Assembly (NCBI GenBank): GCA_041390865.1 | Contig: JAWKPC010000002.1 | Span: 248,001-312,000, forward strand | Reading direction: 5' to 3' | Length of the DNA: 64,000 nucleotides | Origin: JAUIIK01 sp041390865 | Lineage (GTDB): Bacteria; Chloroflexota; Chloroflexia; Thermomicrobiales; CFX8 | Shown: positions 18,311 to 26,222 of the stretch, in pieces | Numbering within the stretch: position 1 is the stretch's first letter | How the letters are laid out: each line of letters begins with the position of its first letter | Translations under genes and position numbers: made by a program | The notes under the pieces: generated by a model | Told to the model about the DNA's origin: nothing | Databases searched by the model: none | The model's input: the letters and a program-made list of their open reading frames with translations, nothing else

Positions 18311-18787
18311 ATGGTGTCTCGGCAACCTGACCCTTCTACAAGCAATAGTTCCGGGTCGCGCCATGAAGTCATCACCAGTCTTCAGATCCTCACCTTGACG
18401 GCGGAACTTCTGGCGATCGACCTGCGCAACGAGGAGAAATCGCGAGAGACGGTCCAGCGGCGAGGCGCAGCCCTCGGGCAGGCGCGCAAGCGCCTCTCGG
18501 CCGCGGCCCGCCGCCTGCAGGCCCGGACGGCGACGCGGGACTCCGGAGTCTCAGCGGGCACGCCGCTCGCTTCAACTACACAGATGCAGGAAATCCTGGC
18601 CTTTGTCGGCATGATCACCGAGTACGTCACGTTGCCGAACGTCGAACGCGATGTCCTGGCCGAATACGTCGACCATCTTCACGATCGGTCCGACCAGCTT
18701 GTCGCCTTGCTCAATGCTTCCCCGGATCGAGGCAACTGGTGGTCGGCGGATGAGCTCGGTGATTTGTCATCAGGCGATTCGGGATAG
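18311..18787 (+). CDS. Helical protein with a HisKA-like H-box, no kinase domain
   Basis: 158 residues with a charged, mainly helical composition. Near residue 17 is S-R-H-E-V-I-T-S-L-Q-I-L, resembling the H-box of histidine-kinase dimerisation domains (H-E-x-x-T-x-L). A long Arg-rich helix follows, then a second helix (VERDVLAEYVDHLHDRSDQLVALL). There is no ATP-binding HATPase domain. It could be a stand-alone phosphotransfer or dimerisation protein acting with the divergent response regulator. This is inference; the H-box similarity is short. No other family recognised. Confidence 0.55.
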   Translation: MVSRQPDPSTSNSSGSRHEVITSLQILTLTAELLAIDLRNEEKSRETVQRRGAALGQARKRLSAAARRLQARTATRDSGVSAGTPLASTTQMQEILAFVGMITEYVTLPNVERDVLAEYVDHLHDRSDQLVALLNASPDRGNWWSADELGDLSSGDSG

Positions 18788-19362
18788 CCCGGGTTCCGTA
18801 TCTCCACGCGCTCTTTGCCCCGTCACGAAACTGACACGATACCCGGCCCCCTGTTGTTACATCCTTAACGCCATCTCGCGATAGTTGAATCTGGGATTTA
18901 TGCCGGTACGCGGCATAGCCCCGATTGCCGGCCGCAGCAGATCGTGGGAAGGACGCCAGGGTTCGCAACACCGGCAACGGATACGAAGTCAGGATGAATG
19001 CGTCCTGTTCCCTGTACCGGCAATGCGATGCATTGCCAGCGTTCGCACCCGCTAAGTTGGACAGGAAATCCAGGGAGTCTCCGACATGATTTCGCATGAC
19101 GTCGTACCGCCGTTCCGGAAGGATCATGACGCCCCGGTAGCCACGACGCAACGCGCCAGCTTGCCGTCGGCCCTGCCTGCCGGCGCTACAAGACCCGGCA
19201 CAGAGACGTGACCCGCCCGCATGGGCGGGCCTCAACGAGGCACGAAAGGAGAATGATGTCGAATCAAAGACCGTTCGAGACCGAGACGGAATCGGGGAGC
19301 GGCCAACGAACAGTGGGTCGCGGACCCGATAGTTCAAAACAGCAGCAAGCAGGAGCAGAACA
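18788..19362. other. Intergenic region upstream of the lipoprotein gene
   Basis: No convincing gene. A short hairpin, CCGCCC-GCAT-GGGCGG, sits near 19213-19228. A 50-codon frame starting near 19253 has a good ribosome binding site (AAAGGAG) and overlaps the lipoprotein start in another frame. It could be a translated leader but has no other support. Confidence 0.4.
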
Positions 19363-19869
19363 ATGCTTCGATTCATGTTCGCCGCGATGTCGCTCGCGTT
19401 GATCCTGACGCTGGCAGCCTGCGGCGATGACGACGACGACCCGACCGCTACAGCAACGACCGGCTCGAGCGCCGCTGCCACGGCGACGACCGAAAACACC
19501 GAACCGGCGACCGCTGGAACCGCCGACGATCAATCGGACGCGGTCGAAACCGCCGCCGACCGCGTCATGGACGCGATCCAGGCCCATGACCGCGACCGGC
19601 TCCACGACGCAACCGGCGATCAGGCCCGGGACCGGCTCCAGGACCAGGACTTCGAACACCTGGCCCGGTGCGTGCCGGACGGCGCGTCGATGACCCTCGT
19701 GAGCCGGACCGTCACGATCGACGGCGACACGGCAACCGTGGTCCATACGCTTGAAATCACGACCGCCTCGGGCGAGACATCGACCGTCGAGCAAACGCTG
19801 TCGTTCGAGCGAGCGGACGACGGAAGCTGGGTGCTGACCGATCTGCCGGAGTGCCCATTCCAGGAATAA
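19363..19869 (+). CDS. Secreted lipoprotein, NTF2/DUF4878-like fold
   Basis: 168 residues. A signal peptide ends in the lipobox L-T-L-A-A-C-G, so the mature protein is lipidated at that Cys. The Cys is followed by GDDDDD and a Thr/Ala-rich linker of about 40 residues. The C-terminal domain (ADRVMDAIQAHDRDRLHD to GSWVLTDLPECPF) has the helix-then-sheet pattern of small NTF2-like lipoproteins of the DUF4878 type. AGGAG at 19351 supports this start. Function unknown; it would be held on the outer face of the membrane. Confidence 0.75.
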   Translation: MLRFMFAAMSLALILTLAACGDDDDDPTATATTGSSAAATATTENTEPATAGTADDQSDAVETAADRVMDAIQAHDRDRLHDATGDQARDRLQDQDFEHLARCVPDGASMTLVSRTVTIDGDTATVVHTLEITTASGETSTVEQTLSFERADDGSWVLTDLPECPFQE

Positions 19870-19888
19870 CGGCGACCACGATTTCAGC

Positions 19889-19918
19889 AGCGCGCGGTCA
19901 TGAGAAAGACCGCGCGCT
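19889..19918 (+). terminator. Rho-independent terminator of the lipoprotein gene
   Basis: A ten- to eleven-base-pair stem (GCGCGCGGTC pairing with GACCGCGCGC, loop of eight) starts 20 bases after the stop codon and is followed by TTCGTTCATTCC. Confidence 0.7.
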
Positions 19919-20069
19919 TCGTTCATTCCATCGTCGGGGAAATTGACACAACCATGCAACAAGTCCTGTGGCCGATTCCCACCTTTGCAACATCATATCG
20001 GCGACGATACGGATACCTGGCAACCCCGTTCCGGCCGTGGTGGCCAACGTCGATAGAGAGGAAAGGATC

Positions 20070-20789
20070 ATGGCTTCGCAATCCGGGTTGCATCCGGGAG
20101 TTCGCGAGACTTTCGATGTCCGGCACCTGCAGCTGTCTCAGTTCGCCTGGCTCGGCGCCGGAGTGACCGGCAGCTTTCTGGTTCCCTTCCTGTTCAGTAG
20201 CTTGCTGGATCTCCAGCACGATCTGTACTACCTGATCTACTTCGCGCTTGCCGGTGGATTCCTCGGCGCCTACGTCCGCTGGAACGATGTCGACCTGCCG
20301 CAGTTCCTGCGCGCGAATATCTGGCCAAGCATCCTCGTCGGCGCGCCGATCGCGTTGTTCCTCATCTTCAACGTCTTGAGCCGCGACAGCACGCCGCACC
20401 CCGACGGCGCCTATTTTGCCTTCGAGATCGGCTGGCGCGGACTGCTCTACGGCATCGTCGACGGCCTGCTGCTGACGGCGTTCCCGGCGCTGGTCGCCTT
20501 CAGGCTCGTCGGTGGCGCGCTGAAGGGCATGAGAGACCGTCTGCGCTTCGCCGGGCTGGTGCTCATCTTCACGATCGTCATCACCGGCACGTACCACCTG
20601 GGATACGACCAGTTCCGCGAGGATGGCATCGCCCAGCCCGAGCTCGGCAACGTCATCATCTCGATTCCGGCGATGGCGACCGGCAACCCGGTCGGATCAA
20701 TCGTCGCCCACAGCGCGATGCACGTCACGGCCGTCGCGTATAGCTACGAAACCGACGTATTCCTGCCGCCGCAGACGGATTCGAACTGA
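20070..20789 (+). CDS. Polytopic membrane protein, CPBP-like motifs incomplete
   Basis: 239 residues from ATG 20070, preceded by GGAAAGGATC. About six hydrophobic helices (for example GAGVTGSFLVPFLFSSLL, LVLIFTIVITGTYHLGY). A segment FEIGWRGLLYG resembles motif 1 of CPBP intramembrane proteases (EExxxR), but the first Glu is replaced by Phe. His residues in GTYHLGYDQ and AHSAMHV might be the remaining motif positions. I therefore call it a membrane protein of unknown function with only weak CPBP resemblance. It is followed 20 bp later by the DUF5661 gene, probably one transcript. Confidence 0.65.
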   Translation: MASQSGLHPGVRETFDVRHLQLSQFAWLGAGVTGSFLVPFLFSSLLDLQHDLYYLIYFALAGGFLGAYVRWNDVDLPQFLRANIWPSILVGAPIALFLIFNVLSRDSTPHPDGAYFAFEIGWRGLLYGIVDGLLLTAFPALVAFRLVGGALKGMRDRLRFAGLVLIFTIVITGTYHLGYDQFREDGIAQPELGNVIISIPAMATGNPVGSIVAHSAMHVTAVAYSYETDVFLPPQTDSN

Positions 20790-20809
20790 CCGTGAAAGGA
20801 GCGGTGAAG

Positions 20810-21088
20810 ATGCAGCAACGAATAACCGCCGATGAAGCACGCGGCGTCGGAGCGCAAATCGGGATCGACTGGGAGACGTCTCCCTTCGATGTCGAACAGT
20901 TCCGGGCCGGGATGGACGTCGAACTCGAACATGGAGCGCACGACCCGCAAACGGACGTGACCGGCGACGATCCGATCCTGACCGGCAAGATCGCCTGGGC
21001 GCACCTCAAAGAGTTCCCGGACTACTACACCCGCCTGGAGGAAATGGAAAAGACCGCCGAACGCTACTGGGAACAAGCCGGATGCTGA
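20810..21088 (+). CDS. DUF5661 family protein
   Basis: 92 residues from ATG 20810, with AAAGGAG ten bases upstream. The whole length matches the DUF5661 pattern: early DEARGVGAQIGIDW, then DVEQFRAGMDVELEHGAHDP, then DDPILTGKIAWAHLKEFPDYYTRLEEME. It is a small soluble acidic protein. Family function is not established. Co-transcription with the membrane protein just upstream is likely. Confidence 0.85.
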   Translation: MQQRITADEARGVGAQIGIDWETSPFDVEQFRAGMDVELEHGAHDPQTDVTGDDPILTGKIAWAHLKEFPDYYTRLEEMEKTAERYWEQAGC

Positions 21089-21099
21089 ACCGATGACAT

Positions 21100-21137
21100 G
21101 AGCGGGCGTACGGCCGGGGTTGGTCGTGCGCCCGCTC
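21100..21137 (+). terminator. Hairpin after the DUF5661 gene
   Basis: GAGCGGGCG pairs with CGCCCGCTC (nine base pairs) around a 20-base loop, beginning 12 bases after the stop. There is no T-run, so termination strength is uncertain. Confidence 0.5.
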
Positions 21138-21179
21138 GCATGCATCAGGTGAAGCGTTCATCGATGGCAGTGCGGTAGA

Positions 21180-21320
21180 GACGTGTGGTTCCCGGGCAGA
21201 TCGGCGGGGATGCTGGTCGCAGAAAGCAGCCGCTGCTCTCTGCAACGTCCCTTAACTTGATGCATGAAGGGCGTGACGAGTTACGCCCCTACCAATCTCC
21301 TGTTAAGGCCACCGTGAAAC
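21180..21320 (-). repeat. Dispersed intergenic repeat, copy 2, with internal hairpin
   Basis: Inverted relative to the copy at 13083-13191. It shares the blocks around GACCAGCATCCC, CGGGAACCACACGTC and GTTTCACGGTG. It additionally contains the hairpin GGGCGT(21269)/ACGCCC(21288) followed by CTACCA. The copy ends a few bases from the stop of the VOC gene. Confidence 0.65.
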
Positions 21321-21324
21321 TGTA

Positions 21325-22092
21325 TTAGACGATTGCGATGTTGGTGCCGCCGGTGTCGGCGGGGTCGAAGGTTCGGGGTTCCGGGCCGAGCAGTTCGAGG
21401 GCATAGGGGCCGTCGCCGAGAATTCTGATCCGGTCCTGAAGCGGTCCGAAATCGAGCGGTTGCCGGAGGATGAGCCGGTGATAACCGGCCAGGAACGTTG
21501 CCTCGACAAACTCACTCGTGAGCCGGGCCGTATCGGCGTCCGAATCGAGCAGGCGCTGGTAGAACAGCGTGGCGTTGTCAATGCTGGCGACGCCGATGAT
21601 CAGCGATCCGATCCCTTCCGCTCCGTTGGGATGCCGGCGTGCTTCGCCGGATGGCACACGCGAACTGCGGGAAGTGACGTCCTGGATCAGCAATGGCAGG
21701 CTGGAACCGATGTCCGTCACCGGTCCATCGAGCCAGGCGACCTCGACGCCATCCGGCCGGACGCGCGAACCCGGTACGGGCTTGCCGTAGGGAAGTCGCC
21801 GCTGGCGGGCTTGCGCCAGGTCCAGCTCGATCGCGTTGCTGGTGAGCATATATTCGATCATCCCGCCGCCTCTGGCGAGGAGTTCGGCACGCCGTCCGCG
21901 GCGCTCCTCGCTGTGGAACGCGATCAATTCGATGTAGCTGCCGTCCTGGAAGGGCACGAGTGCGTTGTGGGTCATCGCGCCGGGATGTGTCCCGCCGGGG
22001 GTTACCCGGAACCCCAGGGAACGGAATTGATCGACCAAGGCGTCCAGATCGTCGCCGATGACGACAACGTGATCGATTCCAAGTATTGCCAT
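21325..22092 (-). CDS. Glyoxalase-like (VOC) domain protein
   Basis: 255 residues starting MAILGIDHVVVIGDDLDALVDQFRSLGF. The first module (DHVVV, GGTHPGAMTHNALVPFQDGSYIELIAF) matches the glyoxalase-like_dom family. A second, more divergent module runs from IGSLIIGVASIDNATLFYQRLL to YALELLGP. Metal ligands in the first module appear to be the His of DHVV, a His in MTHNAL and the Glu of YIELIAF. Its reaction is unknown. It is a monocistronic minus-strand gene ending next to the dispersed repeat. Confidence 0.8.
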   Translation of the reverse strand: MAILGIDHVVVIGDDLDALVDQFRSLGFRVTPGGTHPGAMTHNALVPFQDGSYIELIAFHSEERRGRRAELLARGGGMIEYMLTSNAIELDLAQARQRRLPYGKPVPGSRVRPDGVEVAWLDGPVTDIGSSLPLLIQDVTSRSSRVPSGEARRHPNGAEGIGSLIIGVASIDNATLFYQRLLDSDADTARLTSEFVEATFLAGYHRLILRQPLDFGPLQDRIRILGDGPYALELLGPEPRTFDPADTGGTNIAIV

Positions 22093-22247
22093 CGAATAGC
22101 TTCCCTTTCCCCACCGGATTGTCGCATCATAGACGGCATCGACTCAGTTCAGAAGACCGGATTTCGTCACAATGACTGATAACCCATTCGGGCTATCCGG
22201 CGTACCGGGGCTCGTTCTGCCGCATAACCTGACCGGGAAGGGTCACA

Positions 22248-23045
22248 ATGCCGGAACGTCTACCACGAGATGTAGTTCGCCAGTATGCATCATCGAACCC
22301 GCTCCAGGTGAGGATGCGGACCCATCAGCTCTACGGAGAGCGAAAGGTCGATCTCAACCAGATCTGCTACGAAGCGCTCGCACTGGCCGGCGATGAGGCC
22401 GTACTGGATGCGGGTTGCGGGCCGGGCCAGTTTCTCGAGGTTATTCGAGGAAAGGGCCATCGCGGCAAGCTGGTCGGTCTCGATCAGTCGGCCGCGATGG
22501 TCGCCGACGTGCGGCAACTCGGGTTCGACGCCGTCGAGGGCGATGTCCAGGCTCTGCCATTTGCCAGCGGGTCGTTCGACCGCGTCGTCGCGCGGCATAT
22601 GCTCTATCACGTCCCGGATATCGGGCTGGCCCTGCGGGAGTTCTCACGGGTGCTCGAACCGGACGGTTGCCTGCTCGTGACGACCAATTCGAATAGCTCG
22701 ATGCCGGGAATCCTGGGATTGCTTCAGGATCTCCTTGCCGCTTTCGATCAGCCTGAATGGGACCGCCCGGACGCCCGTTTCTGCATCGAGAACGCGGAGG
22801 GTTTCTTCGAGGAGGCAGGCTACACGGTTGAAGCGCGGGTCATCGAGAACGCTCTGGTCTTTCACTCACCGGACCCGGTCGTCGATTACTGCGTCAGCAC
22901 GTTGCCGTCGCTCGATGTGAATGTCTCTCTCCATGCGGAGATGGAGTCCTGGCTCGTCGACGAAGCCGGGCGGCGCTTCGAGGCGATCGGCCGCGAGTGG
23001 CGGGACCCGACCTATGCCGGAGTGTATGTGGGGAAGAGTTTGTAG
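22248..23045 (+). CDS. Class I SAM-dependent methyltransferase
   Basis: 265 residues. Motif I LDAGCGPGQFLEV (about residues 53-65), motif II with acidic residue LVGLDQSAAM, motif III GDVQALPFASGSFDRVVARHMLYHV, and post-motif VLEPDGCLLVTTNS give a complete SAM-binding Rossmann fold of the Methyltransf_11 type. The C-terminal third probably selects the substrate, which is unknown. ATG 22248 is a reasonable start; no strong ribosome binding site. Confidence 0.85.
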   Translation: MPERLPRDVVRQYASSNPLQVRMRTHQLYGERKVDLNQICYEALALAGDEAVLDAGCGPGQFLEVIRGKGHRGKLVGLDQSAAMVADVRQLGFDAVEGDVQALPFASGSFDRVVARHMLYHVPDIGLALREFSRVLEPDGCLLVTTNSNSSMPGILGLLQDLLAAFDQPEWDRPDARFCIENAEGFFEEAGYTVEARVIENALVFHSPDPVVDYCVSTLPSLDVNVSLHAEMESWLVDEAGRRFEAIGREWRDPTYAGVYVGKSL

Positions 23046-23096
23046 TGGGTAGTTCGTAGGTTGTCGTGAACAGCCGCCCCCTCCCCACCGCCCGCC

Positions 23097-23660
23097 CTAA
23101 ATCACCGCCTGCAATCCCGCAAACGTCACCGCGACGAGCAAGATAACGAGGATCAGCGCGACCGTGATGGCGAAGAAGGTGCCGAGGAGCTGGCGGATTG
23201 CTTTTCCATAGCTTGATTTCTGGACCGGTGTCGTTGTTGTGGCCGGGCGTTGACGGGTTGCCGAACGTTGCTGGGTGTAGGTCGGGCGTCGGCGCGCGTT
23301 CGTCGAGCGAGGCGTGGCATACCGGCTGCGCATCGTCTGGGCCGCCATGCTGTTGCGGGCGGCGCGGTCGTAGTCTTCGCGGAGCTCCGTCCGCGACAGG
23401 ACGGCGTAAGCGGCATTGAGGTCCTTGGCGCGCTCTTCGGCCGCTCGTTGCTCGGCAGGATCGGAGAAGCGGTCCGGATGGGACTGGCGCATGAGCCGGC
23501 GATAGCTGCGGGTAATCTCTTCCCGGGTTGCCGTCGGTTCGATCTGGAGGATGGCGTAGTAGTCGATGGCGGGGTCGAACCGGCGGCTGGACACGGTGTG
23601 GGCGAGCTTTCCTTCGAGGGTGTCGGACAGGCGGCAACGGGCTCGATTGTACTTGAGCAT
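23097..23660 (-). CDS. J-domain protein with C-terminal membrane helix
   Basis: 187 residues from ATG 23660, chosen because GGAGAG lies six bases upstream on the coding strand. The J domain begins YYAILQIEPTATREEITRSYRRLMRQSHPDRF, with the H-P-D tripeptide that stimulates DnaK ATPase. A basic Arg/Thr-rich linker of about 60 residues follows, then one transmembrane helix (AITVALILVILLVAVTFAGL). It lacks the Gly/Phe and zinc domains of DnaJ, so it is a membrane-tethered co-chaperone recruiting DnaK rather than a general DnaJ. Confidence 0.85.
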   Translation of the reverse strand: MLKYNRARCRLSDTLEGKLAHTVSSRRFDPAIDYYAILQIEPTATREEITRSYRRLMRQSHPDRFSDPAEQRAAEERAKDLNAAYAVLSRTELREDYDRAARNSMAAQTMRSRYATPRSTNARRRPTYTQQRSATRQRPATTTTPVQKSSYGKAIRQLLGTFFAITVALILVILLVAVTFAGLQAVI

Positions 23661-23735
23661 CTTCTCTCCATTAGAAGAACACATGATCTACTATGTGTCT
23701 ACGAAGACGCTCGATCACGAACCGGGGAGAGACTG

Positions 23736-24233
23736 ATGCACGTTGCCGATCTGCGGGCACTCTACGACTACAGCTGTTGGATGAACGACCGGATTCTCGA
23801 TACTGCCGGCCAGGTCACCCCGGAGCAGTACACCGCGCCCACCGACTTGACGCCACGCAACCTTCAGGACAATCTCGTCCATATCCTCGATGTCGAATGG
23901 AGCTGGCGGGAGACGGTTCGGACGCGAGGCGAGAAGGGCGTTGGCCATGGTGAGATCCTTGAACCGGCCGACTTCCCCGATGTCGCCAGCCTCAGAGCAC
24001 GCTGGGCGGTGGAGTCGGAGATCATGCGGGAGTATCTCGCCGGTCTATCCGACGAGGATCTTGATGCTCCAGCCCGGCCGGGGGACGACAGGTTTTCGAT
24101 TGGCGACATTCTCTTCCATGCGATCAATCATGGCTTGCTGGCGCGGGTGGAAGCGGCCGTGCTGTTGACCAGCTACGGTCATTCTCCAGGCGACCTGGAC
24201 TACCTTGATTTCATCGCCCCGGTATCCTCATAG
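23736..24233 (+). CDS. DinB-family protein
   Basis: 165 residues from ATG 23736 (GGGGAGA upstream). DinB/YfiT four-helix bundle: LYDYSCWMNDRIL at the N-terminus, metal His in LVHILDVEWSW, and the H-x-x-x-H of LFHAINHGLLARVEA. Family members are often metal-dependent thiol transferases for bacillithiol or mycothiol, but many are uncharacterised. It heads a probable operon with the hydrolase (24 bp gap) and PPOX genes. Confidence 0.8.
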   Translation: MHVADLRALYDYSCWMNDRILDTAGQVTPEQYTAPTDLTPRNLQDNLVHILDVEWSWRETVRTRGEKGVGHGEILEPADFPDVASLRARWAVESEIMREYLAGLSDEDLDAPARPGDDRFSIGDILFHAINHGLLARVEAAVLLTSYGHSPGDLDYLDFIAPVSS

Positions 24234-24257
24234 TATGGATATTGGAAAGGAACAGCC

Positions 24258-25070
24258 ATGTCATTAGAGAACACACCCGTCACGCTGGCTGCCACAGGCG
24301 TCACACTCAATGCCGAAATCCGTCCCGGCGACGATGATTCACCGGTTATCTGCCTGCACGGGATCTGGGACGACAGCAAGTACTTCGTCGAGCTTGCTCT
24401 GGAAGGCGCCTTCCCGGGTCAGAAGATGTACCTGCTCGATCTGCGCGGACACGGGGAGTCGGACAAGCCCGAGGTCGGCTACGGCCTGAACAACTATGCC
24501 GACGACATCATCGCGTTCATTACCGAGCGGCGGATGGACAACGTCGTCCTGGTCGGGCACTCCCTCGGGGCGCTGACCAGCCTGCTTGTTGCTGCCGAGA
24601 TGCCGGACCGGATCCGGGCGATGGTGCTGGAAGACCCGCCGATCCCCTTGCGTTCGGAAAACATGGAGACGTTCGCCACGCTGGTCGATCTAAAGCAGAA
24701 ATCGTTCGAGACCGTTGTCGACGAGATCAAGGCCTGGCGGCCATTCATCACCCAGGAGCAGGCCGAAGATACGGCGCGACGCCTGCAACAGACGGCCGAT
24801 GGCGTGCTGGCCGAGGCGGCGAAAGATCTCTCGATTACCGCCGAAGTGCCCGCGCCCGGCGTGATGATTCCCGCTCCGACGCTGGTGATCCAGGCTGGTA
24901 ACGAGGACCAGCGAGCATTCGGCTCCGAAGGTTCCGGGATCCTCGGCGCGGTGTTGCCGAATCTGACGATCGAGACGATTCCCGATACCAGCCACAACGT
25001 GCTGCGCGAGAAGCCGGAACAATATCGCGATCTGGTTCAGGAATGGTGGAACGGTGTCCAGCCCGCCTGA
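24258..25070 (+). CDS. Alpha/beta hydrolase
   Basis: 270 residues. The oxyanion motif is CLHGIWDD, the nucleophile elbow is VGHSLGAL (about residues 96-103), and the catalytic His lies in TSHNVLREKP near the C-terminus. The acid is probably Asp in LVIQAGNEDQRAF. The cap region resembles epoxide hydrolases and haloalkane-like esterases. ATG 24258 is preceded by GGAAAGGAAC. It overlaps the next start by 17 bases. Substrate unknown. Confidence 0.85.
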   Translation: MSLENTPVTLAATGVTLNAEIRPGDDDSPVICLHGIWDDSKYFVELALEGAFPGQKMYLLDLRGHGESDKPEVGYGLNNYADDIIAFITERRMDNVVLVGHSLGALTSLLVAAEMPDRIRAMVLEDPPIPLRSENMETFATLVDLKQKSFETVVDEIKAWRPFITQEQAEDTARRLQQTADGVLAEAAKDLSITAEVPAPGVMIPAPTLVIQAGNEDQRAFGSEGSGILGAVLPNLTIETIPDTSHNVLREKPEQYRDLVQEWWNGVQPA

Positions 25071-25473
25071 TTGGGCGGTCGACTTCGTCCGAGAAGCCCG
25101 CGTCGCCCGTCTAGCGACCGCCAATGCCGGCGCGGAACCGCACGTCATTCCCTGCGTCTACGTCCTGCACGACGGCGCGATCTACTCAGTTATCGATGAG
25201 AAGCCGAAGTCCGGCCGCCGTCTGCTCCGCCTCCGCAACATCGATGCGACGGGCAGGGCCGCCCTTGTCGTCGACCACTACGACGACGACTGGACCCAGC
25301 TCGCCTTCGTCCTGATTCGCGGGCCGGCCGCGACGATCACTGCCGACGATCCACGCTATCCACCGGCGCTGGATGCGCTACGGGAGAAGTATCCCCAGTA
25401 CCGCGAGATGGAACTGGAAAATTCGGAGATGGTCGTGCTGGAGACGGACCGCTGGACGGCCTGGCGAGGATAG
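25054..25473 (+). CDS. PPOX-class putative F420-dependent oxidoreductase
   Basis: 139 residues starting at GTG 25054 inside the end of the hydrolase gene. The split beta-barrel of pyridoxamine-phosphate-oxidase-like proteins is visible: ARLATANAGAEPHVIPCVYVLHDGAIYSVID and KSGRRLLRLRNIDATGRAALVVDHYDDDW. This matches the Rv0121-type subfamily predicted to use coenzyme F420 (or flavin). The overlap indicates coupled expression with the hydrolase. The reaction is unknown. Confidence 0.8.
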   Translation: MSSPPDWAVDFVREARVARLATANAGAEPHVIPCVYVLHDGAIYSVIDEKPKSGRRLLRLRNIDATGRAALVVDHYDDDWTQLAFVLIRGPAATITADDPRYPPALDALREKYPQYREMELENSEMVVLETDRWTAWRG

Positions 25474-25676
25474 CCTCACCATGGTGGAAATACGGGGTCG
25501 AGACGGGGATGGCTGGATTTACTGGATACTGCACCGCAGGCGTTGCTGATCGATGTCATCCGAAACGGTTTCCTGATTACCTCTAGCGGCGCAATTCTCT
25601 GGATTTCCTCGAGCGACAGCCCGCCGCAAGATTCTACGACGGGCTGTACCTCCATCCCCGATGAGTTTTCATAAGG

Positions 25677-26186
25677 CTAGAATGTTTCGGTCCTCCGGCC
25701 GTAGTACGACTGGCGAATCCAGCGGCTGAGCCGGTCGATGCTCCCGTTCCCAATGTCGTCTGTGCGATGGAGCGCCCACGACAGCAGGTAGAGAGCGCCA
25801 ACGAACGGCGCTGTGAAGATGAACAGTAGCGATAGTCCGATGGTAGCGAGGACCAGGAGCGCCGAGCCGGCGAAGATGAGCAGCGCCCCGATACCTTCCC
25901 TCCACCAGGCTAATAGCAGTCCCAGAGCAAGCGTTGCACTGGCAATGCCAATGAGCGACATGAGCACGTAGTCAAAGAGGGTAGGGTTGTTGGTTCCGCT
26001 TCCGTCGACAAGGTTGAGGGCCGTTCCCAACAGGATCACCAGCGCAAAGGGAGCGACCAGGACGAACCCGACCGTGCCGACGATGCGGGCGACGAGTCGC
26101 GGCCACCTCGGCGGCTCAGGTGCTCCAAACATTGCTCGACCGTACGACGTCCTGTAGGGCTCGTGTGCCTGTAGCATGACGTTCAC
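25677..26186 (-). CDS. Four-helix membrane protein
   Basis: 169 residues with a short soluble N-terminus (MNVMLQAHEPYRTSYGRAMF) and four hydrophobic segments (GFVLVAPFALVILLG, LMSLIGIASATLALGLLLAWW, LLIFAGSALLVLATIGL, LLFIFTAPFVGALYLLSWAL). No family recognised. It lies 36 bp downstream of the DUF2339 gene on the same strand, and the two may form an operon. Confidence 0.6.
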   Translation of the reverse strand: MNVMLQAHEPYRTSYGRAMFGAPEPPRWPRLVARIVGTVGFVLVAPFALVILLGTALNLVDGSGTNNPTLFDYVLMSLIGIASATLALGLLLAWWREGIGALLIFAGSALLVLATIGLSLLFIFTAPFVGALYLLSWALHRTDDIGNGSIDRLSRWIRQSYYGRRTETF

Positions 26187-26222
26187 CTACCTTCTTCCCT
26201 AGCGAGCCGCCGCAGCCGGCCA

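Noticed and set aside
19253..19402. 50-codon frame overlapping the lipoprotein start
   Set aside because: It has a good ribosome binding site but no conserved features; evidence insufficient for a gene.
18711..19499. A 262-codon minus-strand frame across an intergenic region and the lipoprotein gene
   Set aside because: Composition is low-complexity, overlaps a real gene on the other strand and has no recognisable domain.
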